NCBI GenBank assembly: GCA_040382055.1
Contig: JBEIGE010000017.1
Location: 7,357-71,356 of the forward strand
From: JBEIGE01 sp040382055
Lineage (GTDB): Bacteria; Pseudomonadota; Gammaproteobacteria; Burkholderiales; Burkholderiaceae_C
Length of the DNA stretch: 64,000 nt
Reading direction: 5' to 3'
Part shown: piece after piece, positions 26,158 through 33,252 of the stretch
How the letters are laid out: every line of letters begins with the position of its first letter
How positions within the stretch are numbered: position 1 is the stretch's first letter
Translations under genes and position numbers: made by a program
The notes under the pieces: model-generated
The model's input: the letters and a program-made list of their open reading frames with translations, nothing else
What the model was told of the DNA's origin: nothing
The model's database searches: none

Positions 26158-26766
26158 TCAAGCGTGATCAGTGCTGTGGTGCGGGTCAATCAACTCCCCC
26201 CGCATCAAGGCAAATGGTGCTTTGTAATAGAGTTTGATGTCGTGAAACGGGTCGGTCAGTATTTTGGTCATCCAGACCAGCCCTGACATCACATCCTTGA
26301 TAAAGAACAGGTGGATGGTTCTGAACAAGAGACCCCCTGCACCAATGATCAGCCATAACTCGCCCGTGTGACGGACAAACTCGCCCAGCGATTCATGGGG
26401 TTCAAAAAATCCCATCAGGCTAGGGTCAATCATCAATAAAATGGGTGAGGCTGCCCAGATCGCCATCAGCACCACTTTGCGCTTGAGGTTGTAGCCCACC
26501 TTGATTTCTTCCTTGTACTCATGAGTGGCCTGGTTGATCACATCGTAGTCTTTGGGTTCAAAGAAGAAATGACCTGCTTGACGGCTGGTCATGGAAACCA
26601 GCCACGCCAAGAGAGCCGCCATGGCGGGGTCTTTGAACAGCAGGGCATAAGCAGCTACAAAACTGACTGCGCTGACCAAGTGCAGCGACTGGTTGATGCG
26701 GCTGTGATGGTAGTAGCGGTGGTCGTCCCAACGCTGGATTGAGAGTTGCTTGAAAAATTCAGACAT
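26158..26766 (-). CDS. Histidine-rich membrane protein, distantly Mpo1/DUF962-like
   Basis: A 202-residue protein with about four membrane segments. The N-terminal HRYYHHSRINQSLHLVSAV and the later SRQAGHFFFEPKDYD recall the H(x)nNxxxH and QxxGHxxFE blocks of Mpo1/DUF962 proteins, Fe(II)-dependent dioxygenases that take part in alpha-oxidation of 2-hydroxy fatty acids. The similarity is by eye and distant; fatty-acid hydroxylase-like folds are an alternative. AAGGAG lies about 10-12 bases before ATG 26766. A strong PHO-box-like array precedes it, so it is probably induced by phosphate starvation. It ends 43 bases from the converging aminotransferase gene. Confidence 0.55.
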   Translation of the reverse strand: MSEFFKQLSIQRWDDHRYYHHSRINQSLHLVSAVSFVAAYALLFKDPAMAALLAWLVSMTSRQAGHFFFEPKDYDVINQATHEYKEEIKVGYNLKRKVVLMAIWAASPILLMIDPSLMGFFEPHESLGEFVRHTGELWLIIGAGGLLFRTIHLFFIKDVMSGLVWMTKILTDPFHDIKLYYKAPFALMRGELIDPHHSTDHA

Positions 26767-26816
26767 GTTTACGTATCTCCTTCGATTGAAATGTAGCGGG
26801 AATTGGTGGCAATTCG

Positions 26817-26857
26817 ATGACAGGCTTTATGAAGCTTGTGTGAATTATTTTTGACAG
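26817..26857 (-). promoter_or_regulatory. PHO-box-like array before the Mpo1-like membrane protein
   Basis: Read on the minus strand, heptamers CTGTCAA (26857-26851), AATTCAC (26846-26840) and GCTTCAT (26835-26829) repeat every 11 bp, followed by a perfect CTGTCAT at 26823-26817, one base out of register. TACATT lies about 20 bases downstream as a possible -10. The gene starts at 26766. Confidence 0.6.
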
Positions 26858-26931
26858 AAAAGATTTCGCCGATCGATGCGAAAACTTGCAGTCACTAAGC
26901 TGTGCGTAAAGATTGAAGCTGAGACAAGCGT

Positions 26932-28368
26932 CTAAGCGATCAGGGGAAGACCTGAGGGCTGATGGTTCGCTTGAACCTCCGCCCTGCTTGCCACACAGGC
27001 CAATGCATTGCGCCGGCCGATACCTTGGTAGGCAATGCCCAGGTCTTGCAGCAGTTGCGGGTCAAACAGGTTGCGTCCATCAATGATGCAGGGCTGACGC
27101 AACTGTTGCTTGATCGCCTCAAAGTCCGGATTGTGAAAATGCTTCCATTCCGTAACAACCACGAGCGCGTTGCAGTTGTGCAGTGCAGCCATGGCATCCT
27201 CATAAAACCTCACCCTTGAGAACCCATCCTCAAGATCTGCCAGATCTTCTGCCAGTAGCTGTTTGGCTGCGTGAAGTGCAATGGGGTCATGAACTTGAAC
27301 TTCAGCACCACGCTCAATGAGTTGGCGTATCAGCAAGCGGCTCGGGGCTTCTCGCATGTCATCGGTCTGGGGCTTGAACGCAAGTCCCCAAATCGCAAAG
27401 CAATGGCCTTGCAGGTTTTCGCCGAAACGCTCTGTAATGCGTCGAATGAGCAGCTGACGCTGCACCTGGTTAACCCGCTCCGTAGCCTGGACGATTTCCA
27501 TGGAAGTGCCATTGCGCTGCGCGGTTTGAATCAGTGCGCGCGTATCCTTGGGAAAGCAGCTGCCGCCATAGCCGGTGCCGGCATAAAGAAAACTCGGTCC
27601 AATGCGACTGTCGCTACCGATACCACGTCGAATCGCATCGACATCGGCGTTGACTTCATCTGCCAGGTTGGCAATTTCATTCATGAAAGAAATCCGGGTG
27701 GCCAGCATGGCATTGGCCGCGTACTTGGTCAGTTCGGCGCTGCGAACGTCCATCCATACGGTACGTTCATGGTGACGGTTTAAGGACGCATAGAGACGCG
27801 ACATCGACGTGCGCGCCATCTCACCCACATTCCCCTGACCAACACCGATCACAATCCTGTCCGGTCGCATGAAATCCTCGATGGCATCACCTTCCTTGAG
27901 AAACTCGGGGTTTGAAACCACGGCGAAGGGCAAATCAGTAACGTCCCTGAGCATCAACTCCAGGCGAATGGCTGCTTCCACTGCATCGGCCGTACCCACC
28001 GGAACAGTACTCTTGTTGACCACCACCATAGGCCGGGTCATCAGTTTTCCGATCTTGCTGGCCACATTCAGAACGTGTTCAAGATCGGCCGAACCATCTT
28101 CCTTGGGTGGAGTTCCCACTGCAATAAACAGAATTTCTGCCTGCTCCAGCGTGTCCTGGAAACTGAGACTGAAATGCAGACGCTGGGCCTGGGTGTTGCG
28201 TTGAATCAGGGCTTCAAGTCCTGGCTCATAAATTGGAGAAAAACCTGAAAGCAGCAGCGAAATACGCTTTGAGTCCGAGTCCATGCAGATCACATCATGC
28301 CCAAGTTCTGCAAGACACGCTGCGGTGACCAAGCCAACATAACCTGCACCGATGACTGAAACTTTCAT
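26932..28368 (-). CDS. ugd: UDP-glucose 6-dehydrogenase
   Basis: A 478-residue enzyme that oxidises UDP-glucose to UDP-glucuronate with two NAD+. The Rossmann motif VIGAGYVGLVTAACLAELG is at residues 5-23, and the catalytic cysteine is in GYGGSCFPKDTRAL near residue 270. The C-terminal UDP-binding domain is complete, with an extra tail of about 30 residues. UDP-glucuronate feeds capsule, lipid A modification or glucuronosyl-lipid synthesis; with a PHO-box-like promoter in front and two lipid-type glycosyltransferases in the window, the last is the likeliest use here. No capsule genes are adjacent. Confidence 0.95.
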   Translation of the reverse strand: MKVSVIGAGYVGLVTAACLAELGHDVICMDSDSKRISLLLSGFSPIYEPGLEALIQRNTQAQRLHFSLSFQDTLEQAEILFIAVGTPPKEDGSADLEHVLNVASKIGKLMTRPMVVVNKSTVPVGTADAVEAAIRLELMLRDVTDLPFAVVSNPEFLKEGDAIEDFMRPDRIVIGVGQGNVGEMARTSMSRLYASLNRHHERTVWMDVRSAELTKYAANAMLATRISFMNEIANLADEVNADVDAIRRGIGSDSRIGPSFLYAGTGYGGSCFPKDTRALIQTAQRNGTSMEIVQATERVNQVQRQLLIRRITERFGENLQGHCFAIWGLAFKPQTDDMREAPSRLLIRQLIERGAEVQVHDPIALHAAKQLLAEDLADLEDGFSRVRFYEDAMAALHNCNALVVVTEWKHFHNPDFEAIKQQLRQPCIIDGRNLFDPQLLQDLGIAYQGIGRRNALACVASRAEVQANHQPSGLPLIA

Positions 28369-28423
28369 AAATGCCTTTCGTGTAAAAACTCAGGGCATCA
28401 TGAAATTTTTGTGTATCGATATG

Positions 28424-28452
28424 GTGTCAGTTGTGTGAAATTATGATGACAG
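28424..28452 (-). promoter_or_regulatory. PHO-box-like array before ugd
   Basis: On the minus strand CTGTCAT (28452-28446), ATTTCAC (28441-28435) and CTGACAC (28430-28424) repeat every 11 bp with 4-bp spacers. GATACA, a fair -10 match, follows within about 10 bases. The ugd start codon is at 28368, so the leader would be about 45 bases. Confidence 0.6.
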
Positions 28453-28531
28453 TCTGATTGGATGAGGCTACGAAACGGTGGTCCAGGCTCTTGGCCAAAC
28501 GCATGCAATAAGTTCCCGTACTCCCTATCTG

Positions 28532-29911
28532 TCAGACCAATGAAGATTTGCCAGACGGCTCCATAGTTGCCAAATACGCCAGCACGCCCTGACCGGCTTT
28601 GCGTCCACTGGCCATACAGGCCGTGAGCAGGTAGCCACCGGTTGGGGCTTCCCAGTCCAGCATTTCACCGGCGCAGAACACACCGGGCAAGGCATCGAGC
28701 ATCAGGTCGGCGTTGAGGACCTCGAACAACACACCGCCTGCGGTGCTGATGGCTTCGTCCATGGGACGCGCTGCCACCAGCTGCAGGGGTAAGGCCTTGA
28801 TGGCGGCTGCAAGCTTTTGGGGTGATTGCAAATCGGTGCGGCTCAAGATTTCATGCAACACAGCGGCCTTGATGCCCTCAATTTTCAGCCGGCTCTTCAA
28901 GTGGTTGCTCAGCGATCTTGAGCCCCGCGGGTGCGCCACCTCGGCAAGAACCTTATCAGCAGCCATATCTGGCAGCAGGTCCAGCGTCAAGGTGGCAAAA
29001 CCGCGCTGAGTAATCTCATCGCGCAACAGGCTGGAGGCGGCGTAGATCAGGCTGCCCTCAACGCCGGTGGCCGTGGCTACAAATTCACCCTTGCGCTGGA
29101 ACTCCCGGCCAGCAGCGCTAGCACAAGAAATGGCCACCGATTTGAAGGGTTGCCCGGCAAACCGGCTGGCAAAGTAGTCGCTCCATCCCGTTAGCGCAGG
29201 CTTAGGCACCACTTGAATTGGCAACGTTTGATGTGCCGCTGGTTCGGCCAAGGCGTGTTCCGGTCTGGGGTGCGAAGCCACATCAAAGCCACAGTTGGAG
29301 GGCAGCAAGGGGGCTACCGCCACGCCACGCGCCGCCAGTAAAGGCACCCACGCTCCATTGCTGCCCAAACGCGCCCAGCTGCCACCGCCCAGTGCCAATA
29401 CCAGCGCATCACATGCAAACTGCTGCTCGCCTTCCGGCGTCTCAAAACGCAAGGCCTCGCCACCCTGGACCCAACCCAGCCACCGGTGGCGCATATGAAA
29501 CTCAACACCTACGCCTTTGCCCTCTGGGCCACCAGGACGTCGCAGCCGCTGCAGCCAGGCACGCAGCAAGGGCGCAGCTTTCATGTCTTTAGGAAAAACC
29601 CGCCCGGAACTGCCGACAAATGTTTCAATACCCAGACCTGCAGCCCATACCCGCAAATCAGTCGCGTTAAAGCACTCGAGCAGGGCTTCAATGCGGGCCC
29701 GGCGTTCGCCATAACGTTCGGCAAAGCGGTCTGCAGGTTCAGCATGCGTCAGGTTCAAGCCGCCCTTGCCTGCCAGTAAAAACTTGCGCCCCACCGTGGG
29801 CATGGCGTCAAACAAATGCACAGCCACGCCTGCAGCAGACATTACTTCTGCAGCCATCAGGCCCGCCGGGCCACCACCAATAACGGCTACGCGCACACGC
29901 TCGGTGGTCAT
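28532..29911 (-). CDS. HI0933/YhiN-type flavoprotein (TIGR03862-like)
   Basis: A 459-residue FAD-dependent oxidoreductase of the BaiN/YhiN/HI0933 group. It begins with the dinucleotide motif VAVIGGGPAGLMAAEVMSAAG and then GRKFLLAGKGGLNLTH, the family signature; the C-terminal block ends with FCAGEMLDWEAPTGGYLL. Members are widespread; some reduce 2-enoates or bile-acid intermediates, but the role here is unknown. Its ATG overlaps the stop of the AddA-like gene (ATGA), so it is expressed with the recombination genes, an unexplained pairing. Confidence 0.87.
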   Translation of the reverse strand: MTTERVRVAVIGGGPAGLMAAEVMSAAGVAVHLFDAMPTVGRKFLLAGKGGLNLTHAEPADRFAERYGERRARIEALLECFNATDLRVWAAGLGIETFVGSSGRVFPKDMKAAPLLRAWLQRLRRPGGPEGKGVGVEFHMRHRWLGWVQGGEALRFETPEGEQQFACDALVLALGGGSWARLGSNGAWVPLLAARGVAVAPLLPSNCGFDVASHPRPEHALAEPAAHQTLPIQVVPKPALTGWSDYFASRFAGQPFKSVAISCASAAGREFQRKGEFVATATGVEGSLIYAASSLLRDEITQRGFATLTLDLLPDMAADKVLAEVAHPRGSRSLSNHLKSRLKIEGIKAAVLHEILSRTDLQSPQKLAAAIKALPLQLVAARPMDEAISTAGGVLFEVLNADLMLDALPGVFCAGEMLDWEAPTGGYLLTACMASGRKAGQGVLAYLATMEPSGKSSLV

Positions 29912-32900
29912 TGCTGGGGTTCAAGTTCTATCATCAGGCCATGGGCCGTGAGAAACGCCGCACGTACTGTAGCGTCAGGGTAAAGTTGCTGCACCGCATC
30001 TCGGTAGTGGGTGAGTTGCGCCATCAGTTCGGGCTGGTTCTGTGGGGCGTAGGTCATCTTGTAGTCAAGAACCCACCATTCGCCCTCATGCCCAGCATCC
30101 CGGCGCTGAACCAGGCGGTCCAGTCGCAAGGGCTCGCCCTGATACATCAGCTCGACTTCTACCCCCTGCCAACTCACCACACGCGTATCCCATGCCCAGG
30201 AACCCTGTCCGCCCAGAATGCTTTGTGCCATGTCTGAGGCCAGTGCCCCTTGCTCAGCGCTGAGCAAAAACTCCTGGATAACAGCCGCTGTATTGTTGGG
30301 CGATACACCGCCCCACTCCAGCAGACGGTGCATGGCCAGTCCGATGCGTGCAACTGTGTCATCGCCCTCGCGCACTTCTTCCAGAATCTCATGCGCTTCA
30401 TTATTTGTAGCAGGTAACTTATGATTTTCAGGGATCACTGGCAATTCTTTCAAATGAATCAATTCTGGCGAGGGTGGTTCAACAGCATCCATCAACACCG
30501 TGTTGGCCACCTCAGGGAGGATTGGTTGATGGGCTTGAGCCAAGTCAAACAAGCGCTGCCACCAGCTGCCCGTCGAATTTCGGTGTGGCTCTATGCTTGA
30601 GATCACCAAGGTAGTTCGGGCGCGTGTAAGGGCCACATACAGGGAATTGAGCTCCTCGCGGCTTCGCTCCTGGTGTTCGGCCTGCAGCTCGGTCTGGGCG
30701 CAAAACGGCGGCTGGCTTTCACTGGTCAAAAACACAAACTTCTGCGGCCAGGCCGCGTGAGCGGGCCAATCCACCAGCACCGTCATGGTCGGTGTGTTTC
30801 GTTCAGGGCTGTCGCTGTCCAGCAGCAACACGGTCTGGGCTTCCAGGCCCTTGGCACCATGCACCGTGAGCAGGCGCAAGGCGTGGGGATCAACAGCCGC
30901 TGGTGCCTTGACACCACCGGCTTTGAGGGCCCGCACAAACGCATAGGGCGTGGCGTAGCGGCCCCCGCCGTTTTGCAGGGAAACCTCCAGCAGCGCGGTG
31001 AGATTGCGCACCACCGTATCCCGGTTGTAGGTGGGTGCGGCAACGGCAAATCGGGCCAAAACATCCCCGTCGGTATAAATGGCCCGCAGCGCATCAAAGG
31101 GCGGGAGTTGATCCAGCCAGCGTTTCCACCTTGACAAAGTGACCCCAACCCCTCGCCCATCATGGGTTAGCAGCTCTTGATTTTGTAGCAAATCGAACCA
31201 GCTTGACGTTTGCGCCGCATCAGCCTGCTCGGCTTGCGCCTGGCGCAACTGCAAGGCAAGATGAACCAGTTCTGCATCACCCACGCCAAACAACGGCGAC
31301 TTCAACACCCGCGCCAGCGACAAGTCATGCTGGGGCGACACCAGAACATCCAGCAGCGCGGTCAGGTCTTGGACTTCGCAGCAGTCCATCAGCTCGGTTT
31401 TTTCACCAATCTGGGCGGCAATGCCAAGCTTGCGCAGCTCGAGCTGAAGCGGAATCAAACCCACGCGCTGGCGCGACAGCACCATCAGGTCCTTGGGCTG
31501 CAACTGCGTTGTTTCAGATCGCTGGCTTAAAGCCAGGTGTTGCGCCAGCCACTGAGCGGCTTGGCGTGCTTCCAAGGTTCTCAGGGTATCTTCGGGCAAC
31601 TCTCGTGGCGTGACCAGGCTGTCGCGCCATGGCAGTTCCGTAGGAAGCTCGTTGGGAAGCAAGTCAACGGTATTGCTTCTGGGAGGGTGTCGAGAAATCT
31701 GGGGCAAGCGCCAAATCTGCCCTTCCTGATCAGAGCTGCTGGTGTGCAGCCTGAAACCGGTATAGCCGTCCTGCACCGCCGCCTGCGTCATCACGGTGTT
31801 GACCGCACCGAGCACCTGGCGCGCATTTCGCCGGGTGTGGTCGCAGCTCAATACCGCACCGCCAAGCGCATCAACCATAAATTTTTTGGCGGCCATAAAC
31901 ACCTGGGGCTCGGCACGACGGAACCGATAGATGCTTTGTTTGGGGTCGCCCACCAAAAATACACAGGGCGTCCGACCGCCCGAGCCTGCATAAGCGCTCA
32001 GCCAGGCGCTCAGGGCTTGCCACTGCAGAGGGTTGGTGTCCTGAAATTCGTCGATCAACAACTGGCTCACGCGGGCGTCCAGACGTTCCTGAACCCAGCC
32101 GCTGAGCACCGGGTCGCTCAACAGCACAAAGGCTGCCCGCTCCACGTCGTTCATGTCAACCCAGCCACGCGCCCGCTTGAGTGCTGCAAACTCTTGCAGC
32201 AGAACACGTGTCAGGCGAGTCATGCGCTGCTGGAAATCCCAGGCGCGGTGTTGATGGCGGGCAGCCACCACCTTGAGCGCCAGGTCCTGGGCGGCTCGAA
32301 CATGCACAAGACCGACGATTTTTTCACTGAATTTACGCGGTTCGTTGACCAGATTCAGCAGGACCTTCAGTATCTTGTTGACATCCTGGGCGCTCAGCGC
32401 CATTTCCAGATCGGTGCCCGCAGCCGAAAACGACTTTGCACTGGCCTGACCCAGCGCCCTGGCAGCGTCTTGCATGATTTTCCAGCGCTGTGGTGTGGCG
32501 GAAAAAAAATCATCGGGTGCAGCTAAACCGGCAAAGTCGGTGTCGAACTCGTCAAACCGCTTGACAGACCTGACGACAACACCCTGGGCGTCTGCCAATG
32601 AAAACTCGACATGCTTGTCCAGCGCAGTAGCCAGGGCTTTTTCGGTTTGTGAGCGGCCCCAGTCAAATACCAGGGCCTCGAAGTCGGCCTTGCTTTGTGC
32701 GTCACGCATCAGGGCCGCATAAAAAAGCGGCCACAGGGCGGCTTTGGCGGGTTTGTCGTCTTCCAGTAATTCGTAATCCACCGGTAACTGCAATTGCTGC
32801 AACACCCCGATGGGCGCGCTGCGTAGCAGGGCTGCGAACCAGCCGTGAAAGGTGCGTATTTGGACCGGGCGAGCCTGATCCAAAGTGGTTTGATACAGTT

Positions 32901-33252
32901 TTGATAGCTGGAGTATCAATTCCGGCAAGGGTTTTTTGGCATTTTTATCGTTAATTCCTCGAGCAAGCAGTTGTTTGGCAAGGGTCTGCTCATCGGCCGT
33001 TGAAAACTCATACAGCCACTGGTTGAGCCGCTCGCGCATTTCCCCGGCAGCCTTTTTGGTAAACGTAATAGCCAGGATTTCATGCGCGGGCACGCCGTCA
33101 AGCAGGGCGCGCACCATTCGTGACACCAGCATCCAGGTTTTGCCAGCTCCAGCGCAGGCCTCTACGGCCACTGGACGCTGCGGATCGCAAGCAATGGCAT
33201 AAAAAGCCTCGGAACTGATCGGCTGATCGTTGTGCTCGTATGCCGCTGTCAT
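29908..33252 (-). CDS. AddA/RecB-like UvrD-family helicase-nuclease
   Basis: A 1114-residue superfamily 1A helicase. The Walker A motif VEACAGAGKTWMLVSRM is near residues 30-46; later motifs include LLIDEFQDTNPLQWQALSAW (Walker B), VGDPKQSIYRFRRAEPQVF and LLTVHGAKGLEAQTVLL. The C-terminus has a RecB-type nuclease domain with WWVLDYKMTY, which holds part of the catalytic Asp/Lys set. Together with the coupled AddB-like protein it should form a double-strand-break end-processing machine. I choose ATG 33252, giving an ATGA overlap with the upstream gene; the frame extends 18 codons higher. No recC or recD is present in the window. Confidence 0.9.
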   Translation of the reverse strand: MTAAYEHNDQPISSEAFYAIACDPQRPVAVEACAGAGKTWMLVSRMVRALLDGVPAHEILAITFTKKAAGEMRERLNQWLYEFSTADEQTLAKQLLARGINDKNAKKPLPELILQLSKLYQTTLDQARPVQIRTFHGWFAALLRSAPIGVLQQLQLPVDYELLEDDKPAKAALWPLFYAALMRDAQSKADFEALVFDWGRSQTEKALATALDKHVEFSLADAQGVVVRSVKRFDEFDTDFAGLAAPDDFFSATPQRWKIMQDAARALGQASAKSFSAAGTDLEMALSAQDVNKILKVLLNLVNEPRKFSEKIVGLVHVRAAQDLALKVVAARHQHRAWDFQQRMTRLTRVLLQEFAALKRARGWVDMNDVERAAFVLLSDPVLSGWVQERLDARVSQLLIDEFQDTNPLQWQALSAWLSAYAGSGGRTPCVFLVGDPKQSIYRFRRAEPQVFMAAKKFMVDALGGAVLSCDHTRRNARQVLGAVNTVMTQAAVQDGYTGFRLHTSSSDQEGQIWRLPQISRHPPRSNTVDLLPNELPTELPWRDSLVTPRELPEDTLRTLEARQAAQWLAQHLALSQRSETTQLQPKDLMVLSRQRVGLIPLQLELRKLGIAAQIGEKTELMDCCEVQDLTALLDVLVSPQHDLSLARVLKSPLFGVGDAELVHLALQLRQAQAEQADAAQTSSWFDLLQNQELLTHDGRGVGVTLSRWKRWLDQLPPFDALRAIYTDGDVLARFAVAAPTYNRDTVVRNLTALLEVSLQNGGGRYATPYAFVRALKAGGVKAPAAVDPHALRLLTVHGAKGLEAQTVLLLDSDSPERNTPTMTVLVDWPAHAAWPQKFVFLTSESQPPFCAQTELQAEHQERSREELNSLYVALTRARTTLVISSIEPHRNSTGSWWQRLFDLAQAHQPILPEVANTVLMDAVEPPSPELIHLKELPVIPENHKLPATNNEAHEILEEVREGDDTVARIGLAMHRLLEWGGVSPNNTAAVIQEFLLSAEQGALASDMAQSILGGQGSWAWDTRVVSWQGVEVELMYQGEPLRLDRLVQRRDAGHEGEWWVLDYKMTYAPQNQPELMAQLTHYRDAVQQLYPDATVRAAFLTAHGLMIELEPQQ

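Noticed and set aside
31203..32526. Long plus-strand open frames opposite the AddA-like gene.
   Set aside because: They are antisense to a clear helicase with all motifs in order; their translations are low-complexity and match no family I recognise.
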